Source of the DNA: JAUVKA01 sp964465145
Lineage (GTDB): Bacteria > Bacteroidota > Bacteroidia > Bacteroidales > UBA12481
Assembly: GCA_964465145.1 (NCBI GenBank)
Contig: CAYXJR010000013.1
Coordinates: 8,845 to 72,844 of the forward strand
Reading direction: 5' to 3'
Length of the DNA: 64,000 nt
A program made the position numbers and the translations under genes. Under the pieces are notes generated by a model. The model saw nothing but the letters and a program-made list of their open reading frames with translations, made no database searches and was not told the origin of the DNA. Positions 51,852-61,422 of this stretch are shown here, piece by piece (the stretch's first letter is position 1; each line of letters starts with the position of its first letter).

Positions 51852-54800
51852 ATGAAAAATGAATGTTGGCCAGATGTGGCTTTTGAAGTTAGTTGGGAAG
51901 TTTGTAATAAGGTCGGGGGCATCCATACTGTTATTTCAACTAAGATCCCTGAAATGGACAGTAGGCTAGGGGAACAATATATTACTATTGGGCCTGATAT
52001 ATGGCGTGAGGAACATCAGAATCCTGAATTTATTGAGGAGGACTCATTATTCAAGGGATGGCATCGGGAGGCTGCAAAACAGGGATTGAAAATTAGTGTC
52101 GGCCGATGGAATATAGCCAGTAAACCCATAGCTATAATAGTGGATTTTACTCCTCTTATTGCGAGAAAGGATGAAATTTTCAGCAAGGCCTGGGAAAACT
52201 GGAAACTGGATTCATTAACCGGGCCCTGGGATTATGTTGAGGCGGCTCTCTTCGGTTATGCATCAGGACTTGTGATAAAGAGTTATACTGATTATTACCG
52301 TAACACCAAAGCTTTAGCTCATTTTCATGAATGGATGACCGGCATGGGCCTATTGTACCTGGATGAGTTTGCACCCTATATCGGAAAAATATTTACTACT
52401 CATGCCACGGTGATGGGGCGTTCTCTGGCAGGGAATGGGTATCCGCTTTATGAAAAGCTCACGGAATTCAAAACCGATGAGTTATCAACTCAGTTAGGAG
52501 TCAGGGCCAAACATTCACTTGAGAAACTGGCAGCAGAAAAGGCTGATTGTTTTACAACAGTTAGCGAAATCACAGGAAAGGAATGTGAGCAATTTCTGAA
52601 TAAGAAACCTGATATCATTACACCTAATGGTTTCAATCCGGGATTTGTGCCGGATCCTGCTGAAATGGAGATAAAAAAAGTAGAGTCCCGGTCCATCCTG
52701 GCGAAAGTAGCTTCTGCTGTTTTGGGAAAGGAGATCGATTCAGATTCAATGTTCATTGGAACCAGTGGGAGGTACGAATTCCGTAACAAAGGCCTCGATC
52801 TTTTTATCGAAAGCCTGAGTTATCTTAATCAGGATCCAAAATTAAAAAGGAACATTGTTGCTTTTATACTTGTTCCAGCTAATCATTACGGACCCCGGCA
52901 AAGCGTTGCCGATAGATTACTTAATAAAACGGCGGAAGTAAAAGGCAGCCCATATCTTACACATAATCTACATGATGCTCAGGATGACAGCATTATAAAA
53001 GCCCTGGAAAGGCTTCATTTGACCAACCAAAGCAGTGACAGGGTCAAGGTAATATTTATACCGAGCTATCTAAATGGGCAGGATGGAATTCTGAATCTCA
53101 ACTATTATGAGGCCTTAATGGGTCTTGATCTGACACTCTTTCCATCCTATTATGAACCTTGGGGATATACACCACTGGAAAGTTTGGTTTTTGGTGTTCC
53201 AACCCTGACCACTAATCTGGCCGGATTCGGACTTTGGCTCCAGGAGAATTTTACCCAGCAGAAAGATCAGCCCTTTTTCGTTGTGGACCGCCTTCATCTG
53301 GATTCGGCCGGTATAATCCAATTGATGGCAGAAAAGGTTGAAGAATTGTCAGAGATTGATCCTGATGGATTGTCTGTTTTACGCAAGAAAGCTCACATAT
53401 TGGCTCAGTCGGCCAATTGGTCTGTTTTTTTTGCCCGGTATGAAGAAGCATATTGTTTAGCAATGGGAAAAACTGGTTTGATGGAAATTCCAGAAAGGGA
53501 ATTGCCTCCATCAGTTGATGAAACCAGAGTAGTGCTAAACCGAAAAGCAAACGATCCTGTTTGGAAAAATGTTGCAGTGGAATCTATTCTGCCGGTTAGC
53601 CTTGCTGGCCTCAATGAAATAGCCAGAAATATTTGGTGGTCATGGAATTATAAGGCTGAGGCCTTGTTCGAAGAGATTGATCATGAATTGTGGGCCAGTG
53701 TGGATAATAATCCGATTAAACTATTACGACTTGTTCCATACACTCGTTTATTGAACCTGGTTGACAGCGAAAATTTTAGGACAAAATACGATGAAGTTCT
53801 TCGTGAGTTTAAAGAATACCAGGGACTAAAAAGCCAGGCAACTGGTCCGCAGATTGCATATTTTTCAATGGAATACGGATTTCATTCTAGCCTCAAGATA
53901 TACTCCGGAGGCTTGGGGATACTGGCGGGTGATTACCTGAAAGAGGCCAGCGATCGAAATATTAAACTTTTTGGAGTAGGTTTATTATACCGCCTTGGAT
54001 ATTTTAAACAGCATCTAACACTTTCCGGTGATCAAATTTCGGAAAACCTTCGCGAAGAATTCTCTGAAATACCAGTTTTACCAGTATTTGATGAACAAAA
54101 TCAAATAATGACCATCCAAGTAGCTTTTCCTGGTCGGATTGTCCATGCAAGAGTTTGGAAAGCTTTAATTGGCAGGGTAGATCTATATCTCCTTGACACG
54201 GATTGTGAAGCCAATAACCAGGAAGACCGGTATATAACCGACAACCTTTATGGCGGTGATGAAGAGCACCGCCTGAAGCAGGAAATGATTCTTGGGGTTG
54301 GCGGTGTGAGAATGATTGGGAACTTAGGAATCCGTCCGGATATTTATCATTGCAATGAGGGACATTCAGCCTTTATTGGACTAGAAAGAATAAGGAGGAT
54401 GATGGAGGCCAAACTATTCAAATTTGATGAGTCTCTTGAAATTGTGAGGGCGTCTACTCTATTCACAACCCATACACCTGTTCCGGCAGGACATGATTCT
54501 TTTAATGAAGACCTGGTTAGAACATACATGGGGCATTATCCTCAGCGGATCAATATCACCTGGGACGAATTTATTAACCTGGGACGAATTCAACCTGGCA
54601 ATAGAAATGAGAAATTTTCTATGTCATACCTGGCATCCAACTTGTCGCAGGAAATTAATGCGGTTAGCAAATTGCACGGTGAGGTCACTCGGAATATGTT
54701 TTGTAACCTTTGGAAAGGATACTACCCGGAAGAAATGCATATTGGTTATGTGACCAATGGTGTCCATTACCAAACCTGGACTGCCAGAGATTGGCAAGAA

Positions 54801-56090
54801 TTGCACAGAAAGATATTTGGGAATTTGTTTATTGAGGAGCAATCAGATGAAAAACATTGGGCAGGCATACATGAGGTTCCGGATAATGAGATATGGTCCA
54901 TCAAGGAGGTACAGAGAGAGCGGCTAATAGCATATATCAAACAAAGGTTGAGAAAGAATTCAATTCGAAGACATGAGCCTCCAAATCAGGTGATGAATAT
55001 TGTAAATGCTTTGAATGACAAGACTTTGACGATTGGATTTGCCAGACGTTTTGCCACATATAAAAGAGCTAATTTATTATTTAGGGATTTAGAACGCTTA
55101 TCCTCCATTGTTAATAATGAGGGCAGAGAAGTTCAGTTTGTTTTTGCAGGAAAGGCTCATCCGCGTGACAAAGCTGGGCAGGATTTGATCAAATTCATCA
55201 TTGATGTCTCAAGGCGGCCTGAGTTTTCCGGAAAAATTATTTTTCTGGAGAATTACGACATGAGCGTTGCCCGTCAATTGGTTCAAGGGGTAGATGTGTG
55301 GCTTAATACTCCTACTCGTCCACTCGAAGCTTCCGGGACATCGGGGATGAAAGCTGCGATGAATGGGGTGATGAATTTAAGTGTGTTAGATGGGTGGTGG
55401 GTAGAGGGTTATAAAGAAGGTGCCGGCTGGGCCCTTCCCGAAGAACGGATTTATGCTGATCAGGAATTTCAGGATGAATTGGATGCTTCTACCATTTATA
55501 ATTTGCTGGAGAATGAGCTGGTGCCGCTGTTTTATACACGGAACCAAAATGGAATACCAGAAAAATGGGTGTCCCACATAAAAAATACATTTGCATGGGT
55601 AGCTCCGAATTTCACCACTAAAAGAATGATTGATGATTATTTTTCCAGGTTCTATTCTGTTTTGGAATCCAGATCGAGTGATATGAGGGTTAATAATTAT
55701 CATCTCGCCAGAGAAATATCTCGTTGGAAAAAAAGGATCGCATCAAGCTGGGATCAAATAAAAGTTCTGGATATCCAGTACAGCTATAAACTCGACGAAC
55801 CAATACTCCTTGGAGATAAGTATCGTATGCAGGTAATATTGGATATAGATGGACTTGAACCAGATGAAATCGGAGTGGAGCTGGTAGTGGTACGAGCCCA
55901 TGGAGAGGGGAAAACAGAGTTCGTGTATAAAAAGGAATTCACCCAGACAACCAGGGAAAATAATCATGTGTTCTACAAACTCAAAACCATTCCCACCCAA
56001 CCAGGTATATTCAAATTAGGTATCAGGATTTTCCCAAAGCATCCTAAACTGCCACACAGACAGGACTTCAGCTATATGACCTGGATTTGA
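51852..56090 (+). CDS. Glycogen synthase (GT3)-alpha-glucan phosphorylase (GT35) fusion
   Basis: A 1412-residue cytosolic protein uniting glycogen synthesis and breakdown. Residues about 5-550 match eukaryote-type GT3 synthase: VAFEVSWEVCNKVGGIHTVI, HEWMTGMGLLY, and FPSYYEPWGYTPLE with the catalytic pair E435 and E443. Residues about 575-1290 match the DUF3417-containing phosphorylase: GLNEIARNIWWSWNYKAE, IAYFSMEYGFHSSLKIYSGG, CNEGHSAFIGLERI, and GTSGMKAAMNGVMNLSVLDG with the PLP lysine K1167. The last 120 residues are beta-rich. Both halves look complete. GT3 enzymes use UDP-glucose, so no glgC is needed. It is the last gene of the plus-strand run and converges on the amylase gene. Confidence 0.94.
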   Translation: MKNECWPDVAFEVSWEVCNKVGGIHTVISTKIPEMDSRLGEQYITIGPDIWREEHQNPEFIEEDSLFKGWHREAAKQGLKISVGRWNIASKPIAIIVDFTPLIARKDEIFSKAWENWKLDSLTGPWDYVEAALFGYASGLVIKSYTDYYRNTKALAHFHEWMTGMGLLYLDEFAPYIGKIFTTHATVMGRSLAGNGYPLYEKLTEFKTDELSTQLGVRAKHSLEKLAAEKADCFTTVSEITGKECEQFLNKKPDIITPNGFNPGFVPDPAEMEIKKVESRSILAKVASAVLGKEIDSDSMFIGTSGRYEFRNKGLDLFIESLSYLNQDPKLKRNIVAFILVPANHYGPRQSVADRLLNKTAEVKGSPYLTHNLHDAQDDSIIKALERLHLTNQSSDRVKVIFIPSYLNGQDGILNLNYYEALMGLDLTLFPSYYEPWGYTPLESLVFGVPTLTTNLAGFGLWLQENFTQQKDQPFFVVDRLHLDSAGIIQLMAEKVEELSEIDPDGLSVLRKKAHILAQSANWSVFFARYEEAYCLAMGKTGLMEIPERELPPSVDETRVVLNRKANDPVWKNVAVESILPVSLAGLNEIARNIWWSWNYKAEALFEEIDHELWASVDNNPIKLLRLVPYTRLLNLVDSENFRTKYDEVLREFKEYQGLKSQATGPQIAYFSMEYGFHSSLKIYSGGLGILAGDYLKEASDRNIKLFGVGLLYRLGYFKQHLTLSGDQISENLREEFSEIPVLPVFDEQNQIMTIQVAFPGRIVHARVWKALIGRVDLYLLDTDCEANNQEDRYITDNLYGGDEEHRLKQEMILGVGGVRMIGNLGIRPDIYHCNEGHSAFIGLERIRRMMEAKLFKFDESLEIVRASTLFTTHTPVPAGHDSFNEDLVRTYMGHYPQRINITWDEFINLGRIQPGNRNEKFSMSYLASNLSQEINAVSKLHGEVTRNMFCNLWKGYYPEEMHIGYVTNGVHYQTWTARDWQELHRKIFGNLFIEEQSDEKHWAGIHEVPDNEIWSIKEVQRERLIAYIKQRLRKNSIRRHEPPNQVMNIVNALNDKTLTIGFARRFATYKRANLLFRDLERLSSIVNNEGREVQFVFAGKAHPRDKAGQDLIKFIIDVSRRPEFSGKIIFLENYDMSVARQLVQGVDVWLNTPTRPLEASGTSGMKAAMNGVMNLSVLDGWWVEGYKEGAGWALPEERIYADQEFQDELDASTIYNLLENELVPLFYTRNQNGIPEKWVSHIKNTFAWVAPNFTTKRMIDDYFSRFYSVLESRSSDMRVNNYHLAREISRWKKRIASSWDQIKVLDIQYSYKLDEPILLGDKYRMQVILDIDGLEPDEIGVELVVVRAHGEGKTEFVYKKEFTQTTRENNHVFYKLKTIPTQPGIFKLGIRIFPKHPKLPHRQDFSYMTWI

Positions 56091-56097
56091 TAAACTC

Positions 56098-56129
56098 GGG
56101 ACATAGGGACATAGGGGAATAGGGACACT
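56098..56129. repeat. Four 8-bp tandem units between convergent genes
   Basis: GGGACATA, GGGACATA, GGGGAATA and GGGACACT stand in direct array in the 41-bp gap between the fusion gene and the amylase gene. The last two units are degenerate. No terminator hairpin is seen there. Confidence 0.6.
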
Positions 56130-56131
56130 CT

Positions 56132-57817
56132 TTACGACAAGCTGATTGCTGCCCAGCCGGATCGGTCAAATTCAATTAAAACTCCAGCGCCTGTCAGCTG
56201 GCTGATCATCAGGTTTGCCGCTGAATGGCCGGATGGATGAAGCTGGTTAATATTAAAACTCTCCCTGTATGCCAAACCAGCCATTTCTAATGCATGGACA
56301 GGTATCCTAATCCTGGCATGCATAATCTCTTGGCTGAAACATACGCCAATAAGCAAGACAGAATTATCCTTGTATCTCAGGAAAGCGTATATTTTTGATT
56401 TTACCTGCTCTTCCATATCCTGGTTTTGCCACATAAGGTCATAGAATTGCCCCTGGATCTCCGGGCGTATCCTTGCAAAATGGAATAATGAGGAATAGGT
56501 TTCGCGAAGCAGCTTTTTATCCAGATCCAATAATTTTTCATCGCAGGCTCCTTGGTTCCTCCACTTTTGCAATTCTGGCATTGAGCTGTAATCATAGATA
56601 CTGGTTCTCCCATCATCTCCGCTAAATCCAGTGGATCCAACTGCTTCTTCACCAACCTCCTGCCCATTGTAAAGCATTACTGGACCACTGTTCATCAAAG
56701 TGCAAATAGCCATTGCAGGTATGCCTTTCCATGCATCACCAGCAAAGTGATTCGAGGCAATTCGCTGTTCATCATGATTTTCCATAAAACGGAGCATATG
56801 ACGATCCAATCCATCCAGCCTTTCCCAGGCCTTACTTATACCTTCTGTGCTTTTCACACCACAGATGATATCCCTTAAACAATCGTATAAGCCTACCTTG
56901 TCGTACAGAAAATCAAACCTGGCAATCTCTATAAATCCACGGTAACGTTCCGGTTCATATAATTCTGCAATAAAGAGTATATCAGGAAATTCCTCCCGTA
57001 TTTTTCCTATACCATACTTCCAGAATTCCAGGGGTACCATTCCAGCCATATCACAACGAAAGCCGTCCACTCCTTTTAAACTCCAGAAAAGGAGAATATC
57101 CTTCATCTTAATCCAGGTGTCCGGGATTGGTTCAAAATGGTTTACAGCTGTGGGATATTCTACTCCGTAATTCAATTTTACCGTTTCATACCAATCCTGC
57201 ATTGATGGAGAAGGGGAGAACAAATTGTTACCTGTGGCTTTTGCTGGCTCTTCCCAAAATGCTTCATGATCATATTGCATCGGAAGGGAGAGATTTTGCC
57301 CTGGCAGGTAATAGAAATTATTATTTTTCGAGAAGTAAACCGACTGGTCATCTCCCTCCCCCAAATCCTTAACATTACTGGGTTTATTGGTAGATTTATA
57401 ATCTCTGGACACGTGATTTGGCACAAAATCAACCAATACTTTAATCCCATGCTTATGGATGCGTATTATCAACTCTTCAAATTCGTCCATCCTTTTATCT
57501 ACACGGATTGCCAAATCAGGATCGATGTCATAATAATCCTTAATGGCGTAAGGAGATCCGGCCAGTCCTTTTATTATCTGTGGGTGGCTTTGAGTTAGAT
57601 TGAATTCAGGGTAAGCCGTACCTGAGGCATGGCGTATTATTCCTGTCAGCCATATATGATTGATACCCAGTTCAAGCAAGCTTTCAAGCGCAGATTCACT
57701 GATATCGTTGAATTTCCCAGAGCCATTTTCAGATATCTTGCCCCAGGGTTTTTGTGAGTTTATGTTGTTCCCAAATAGGCGGGGGAAAAGCTGGTATATG
57801 ACAATTTTCTCTGTCAT
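56132..57817 (-). CDS. GH13 alpha-amylase family enzyme
   Basis: A 561-residue cytosolic GH13 protein: no signal peptide. Conserved regions: VDFVPNHVSRD (I), VDGFRCDMAGMVPLEFW with the nucleophile Asp (II), ILFIAELYEPERYRG with the acid Glu (III), and RFMENHDEQR (IV). It would hydrolyse glycogen or maltodextrins. The ATG overlaps the TGA of the branching enzyme gene by one base (TGATG), so the two are coupled. The upstream GTG at 57820 is a poorer start. The precise product specificity is unknown. Confidence 0.93.
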   Translation of the reverse strand: MTEKIVIYQLFPRLFGNNINSQKPWGKISENGSGKFNDISESALESLLELGINHIWLTGIIRHASGTAYPEFNLTQSHPQIIKGLAGSPYAIKDYYDIDPDLAIRVDKRMDEFEELIIRIHKHGIKVLVDFVPNHVSRDYKSTNKPSNVKDLGEGDDQSVYFSKNNNFYYLPGQNLSLPMQYDHEAFWEEPAKATGNNLFSPSPSMQDWYETVKLNYGVEYPTAVNHFEPIPDTWIKMKDILLFWSLKGVDGFRCDMAGMVPLEFWKYGIGKIREEFPDILFIAELYEPERYRGFIEIARFDFLYDKVGLYDCLRDIICGVKSTEGISKAWERLDGLDRHMLRFMENHDEQRIASNHFAGDAWKGIPAMAICTLMNSGPVMLYNGQEVGEEAVGSTGFSGDDGRTSIYDYSSMPELQKWRNQGACDEKLLDLDKKLLRETYSSLFHFARIRPEIQGQFYDLMWQNQDMEEQVKSKIYAFLRYKDNSVLLIGVCFSQEIMHARIRIPVHALEMAGLAYRESFNINQLHPSGHSAANLMISQLTGAGVLIEFDRSGWAAISLS

Positions 57818-59835
57818 CACTTTATTCGGCGGATTGGAATTTTTTTGAATACCAAACCGACCCTGCTGGGCAGGTAAAGTTTGAGTTGGTACCCAGATCC
57901 CAGGCTCCCCATTCGCTCAGGCTCATACATCATTTGCTCATCAACTCTTCCAAATCCACCAAAATTATTGGAATCGGAGTTTAGAATGATTTTGTAATCA
58001 ATCGGTTGGGCAGGAACACCATAGTCGGTAAACGAATTTATCGGATTGAAGTTCATTACAAACAGGTAATTGCCACGATCAAAGGCGAGCACCTGATCTC
58101 CTGGATTTGAATGCACCAGGAATGCCTGCGAATCCCCGGGACCATCTTTTCTCCCGAATAGTTGAATCATTGACCTGTCAAATTCTTCCATGTAACCATA
58201 TTTGAGTTCCGGGTCATTTGCCAGTCTCCATTGTCTCCGGGCATATTTATACGACCATCCATTACCTTCCCTGGGAAAATCAATCCATTCCGGGTGGCCA
58301 AATTCGTTACCCATAAAATTAAGGTAACCTCCACCATTGGTAGCAATAGTTATCAGGCGAATCATTTTGTGTAAGGCAATTGCCCTGTCAACAATCAGGC
58401 TTGAGGTATTTTTGGCCATATGGGTGTACATCTCTTTATCGGCCAGCCTGAAAATAATAGTTTTATCTCCCACTAAAGCCTGGTCATGCGACTCAGTATA
58501 ACTAATAACCTTTTCATCACTACGAAAATTAGTCAGCTCGCCGAATATCTCACCTACATTCCAGGCCTCATCCTTCTTTTCTTTAATGGTTTTTATCCAG
58601 AAGTCGGGTATACCCATAGCCAGGCGATAATCAAAGCCAAGCCCGCCATCCTCAATTTGAACTCCCAAACCGGGAAGGCCACTCATATCTTCGGCTATGG
58701 TTATTGCATTGGGATTCACCTGATGGACCAATCGATTGGCCAACCCCAGGTATTTAACTGCATCATGATCAGTGTTCCATGTGAAGTAATCATCATAACT
58801 GGAGAAGGATCGCTCAAGTCCATGATCCATATATAGCATACTTGTAATTCCGTCAAAACGATATCCGTCAAAGCGAAATTCTTCCAGCCAGTATTTGCAA
58901 TTAGATAGCAGAAAATGGATAACCTCATCTTTACCGTAATCGAAGCAGAGTGAATCCCAGGCTATATGCTCCCGTCTGTGATTTGAGTGAAACAACATCC
59001 CGGGGGATCCATCATAAAGTCCTGGCCCTTCCAGAGTATTTTTAACAGCATGAGAATGCACAAGATCCATAATTACACGGATTCCCATTCCATGAGCTTT
59101 GTCAATCAACTCTTTAAGTTCTTCCGGTGTTCCAAAACGACTGGAGGGGGCAAAGAAATTGGAGACATGGTATCCGAAGGATCCGTAATAAGGATGTTCC
59201 TGGATGGCCATTAATTGAACAGTATTGTACCCAAGTTTTGCGATACGTGGAAGAACATTCTCTGCAAACTCAGTATAGCTCCCTACTTTTTCCTCTGACG
59301 TACCCATCCCGACGTGAGCTTCATAAATTAGCAGTGGCGTTTTTTTCGGGCTGCCTGGTTGCTGATTATTCCAGGAGTAAGGATTGGGAGGATCCCAAAC
59401 CTGAGCGTCGAAAAGCTTTGTTATGGGATTCTGTATTACCCTGCTGGCATACAGGGGTATACGGAAATCGCCACCACCTGGCCATTCAATCCATAACTTG
59501 TATCGGTTTGTATGATTAATTTTATCTTCCGGTAATCGCAATTCCCACTGTCCATGATCTTTTTTTTGAAAGGAGTATTCTTTAGATCTTTCCCAGTTTG
59601 TACATTCTCCAATAAGTTGTATGGCGGTAGCATTAGGTGCCCATTCTCTGAAAATCCACGCGTCGGATATATGATGCAATCCATAATGAAGGTGACCGTT
59701 CGAGAAGTCAGACAGCGACCCATTCGATCTTGTCAGAAGCTTTTCTTTTTGGAGGATACTGTTAAGACGCTCCGTAATCTGCTCACTGAAAGGTTCGAGG
59801 TAAGGATCATGCTCTATTATTGGTAACCGCATCAT
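57817..59835 (-). CDS. glgB: 1,4-alpha-glucan branching enzyme (eukaryote-type, GH13)
   Basis: A 672-residue glycogen branching enzyme. The N-terminal RLPIIEHDPYLEPF and the CBM48-like region with HISDAWIFREWAPNATAIQL resemble the GH13_8 (plant/animal-type) group rather than E. coli GlgB. Catalytic regions: IMDLVHSHAVKN, FRFDGYRFDGITSMLY (Asp), ITIAEDMSGLPG (Glu) and SYTESHDQALVGD (Asp). The chosen ATG lies inside the last 29 nt of the pepD gene; ATG 59832 is the alternative. It introduces alpha-1,6 branches and works with the convergent synthase. Confidence 0.95.
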   Translation of the reverse strand: MMRLPIIEHDPYLEPFSEQITERLNSILQKEKLLTRSNGSLSDFSNGHLHYGLHHISDAWIFREWAPNATAIQLIGECTNWERSKEYSFQKKDHGQWELRLPEDKINHTNRYKLWIEWPGGGDFRIPLYASRVIQNPITKLFDAQVWDPPNPYSWNNQQPGSPKKTPLLIYEAHVGMGTSEEKVGSYTEFAENVLPRIAKLGYNTVQLMAIQEHPYYGSFGYHVSNFFAPSSRFGTPEELKELIDKAHGMGIRVIMDLVHSHAVKNTLEGPGLYDGSPGMLFHSNHRREHIAWDSLCFDYGKDEVIHFLLSNCKYWLEEFRFDGYRFDGITSMLYMDHGLERSFSSYDDYFTWNTDHDAVKYLGLANRLVHQVNPNAITIAEDMSGLPGLGVQIEDGGLGFDYRLAMGIPDFWIKTIKEKKDEAWNVGEIFGELTNFRSDEKVISYTESHDQALVGDKTIIFRLADKEMYTHMAKNTSSLIVDRAIALHKMIRLITIATNGGGYLNFMGNEFGHPEWIDFPREGNGWSYKYARRQWRLANDPELKYGYMEEFDRSMIQLFGRKDGPGDSQAFLVHSNPGDQVLAFDRGNYLFVMNFNPINSFTDYGVPAQPIDYKIILNSDSNNFGGFGRVDEQMMYEPERMGSLGSGYQLKLYLPSRVGLVFKKIPIRRIK

Positions 59836-61288
59836 CAGTAGGGATTTGGTTAAGAACCTCAACAAGGAGATCCCAAAACTTTTTTACAGTTATTATATCC
59901 AGGCGTTCGTCAGGTGAATGAGCTCCAAGGATTGTTGGGCCAAAGGAGATCATATCCAGATAAGGGTATTTTTCCAAAAACAAGCCACATTCCAAACCTG
60001 CATGGATCGCTCTGACAATGGGTTTTGTATTGAAAAGATTTTTATATATGCGGGATGTTATTTCAACTATCTCTGAGGATGGATTCGGATTCCAGCCGGG
60101 ATAGCCAGAACTTCTCGCAGTTTCAGCCCCTGCTAAAATAAATACGCTCTCCACCATATTGGCCATGTTTTGTTTGGCCGACTCCAGGGAACTGCGTTGA
60201 CTGGTGGTCACCTCAATGCGATCATTGACGAATTTTACGGCAGCGAGATTGGTAGATGTTTCAACCATATCAGGCATGGCCTGGCTCCAGGAAAAAACTC
60301 CATGCGGACAGGCATAAAGGCTGTTCAGCAGATTAGCCTGACAGTCTTCATCAATTGCCCAATCTGGAATTTGCGCAAGTTCAGCCTGCAGATTAAGATT
60401 TGGTTCAGACAGGCTGAATTCGGATCGGAGGATTTTATTGAATTTTTCCGTTTCGGTAATTAGCAGATGTATTTTGTTTTCAGGAACAAGAACAATTGAA
60501 CTGGCTTCCCGGGGAATAGCATTTCTTAAATTCCCTCCGCTGAAGGAGTGTATCAGCAGGTCGAACTGGTCGCTGTATTCCCATAATAACCTAACCAGCA
60601 TTTTATTGGAATTTCCCCTGCCTTTTTGAATATCATCCCCAGAATGTCCACCCTGAAGGCCTGTCAAAGAAATTTTTAATGCTCTATATCCTTTTGGAAC
60701 CGGTTGTTTGAGATAATCAAAGAATGCCGTTACATCGATACCTCCGGCACACCCGATAAACAGCTCTCCTTCATCTTCTGAATCCAGATTGAGTAGTATT
60801 TTACTCTTTATAAAGCCCGATTCCAACCCAAAAGCCCCGTTCAGGCCAGTCTCCTCTGCAACCGTAAACAAGCATTCAATGGGTCCGTGGGGTATATCGG
60901 AGGATGCCAGCAATGCGAGTTGGGCCGCGATTCCAATACCATCATCTGCACCTAAGGTTGTCCCTTTGGCTCTTATCCATTGGCCGTCTGACCATACGGT
61001 AATTGGATCTTTATTAAAATCAAATAAAATATCTGAGTTTTTTTCGCAAACCATGTCCATATGACTTTGCAAAACCACGGATTTGCGATTTTCCATACCC
61101 ATAATGGCAGTTTTACTAATAAGTACATTACCCACAGAATCAACCTCCGTTTTCAGTCCCAGGTTAGTCCCAAATTTTACAAGGTATTCCCTTATTCTTT
61201 CTTCCTTGTTGCTTGGCCTCGGGATTTTAAGAATCTCGCTAAAATATTTCCAAACGGATACCGGTTCTAAATTATTTAATACTGACAT
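59807..61288 (-). CDS. pepD: Aminoacyl-histidine dipeptidase (M20C)
   Basis: A 493-residue zinc dipeptidase that hydrolyses Xaa-His and other dipeptides. Metal and catalytic motifs: VVLQSHMDMVCEKN (His-x-Asp), GTTLGADDGIGIAAQLALL (bridging Asp), FTVAEETGLNGAFGL (Glu pair) and the later HAGLECGLFLEKYP. A lid/dimerisation domain lies in the middle (GLQGGHSGDDIQKGRGNSNK). It is cytoplasmic. Its end overlaps the glgB start by 29 nt, so it heads an operon with two glycogen enzymes to which it has no obvious metabolic link. Confidence 0.95.
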   Translation of the reverse strand: MSVLNNLEPVSVWKYFSEILKIPRPSNKEERIREYLVKFGTNLGLKTEVDSVGNVLISKTAIMGMENRKSVVLQSHMDMVCEKNSDILFDFNKDPITVWSDGQWIRAKGTTLGADDGIGIAAQLALLASSDIPHGPIECLFTVAEETGLNGAFGLESGFIKSKILLNLDSEDEGELFIGCAGGIDVTAFFDYLKQPVPKGYRALKISLTGLQGGHSGDDIQKGRGNSNKMLVRLLWEYSDQFDLLIHSFSGGNLRNAIPREASSIVLVPENKIHLLITETEKFNKILRSEFSLSEPNLNLQAELAQIPDWAIDEDCQANLLNSLYACPHGVFSWSQAMPDMVETSTNLAAVKFVNDRIEVTTSQRSSLESAKQNMANMVESVFILAGAETARSSGYPGWNPNPSSEIVEITSRIYKNLFNTKPIVRAIHAGLECGLFLEKYPYLDMISFGPTILGAHSPDERLDIITVKKFWDLLVEVLNQIPTDDAVTNNRA

Positions 61289-61422
61289 GATAAAAATCTT
61301 TATTGCTTAAAGATAATGATCTTCCCCGGTTCAATCCAATAAAAATCATTTTTGAAAATGGAAAAAAGTTATATATTTAGGATTTGATAAAATTGAATTA
61401 TTAGACTAAAAATAAGGCACTT

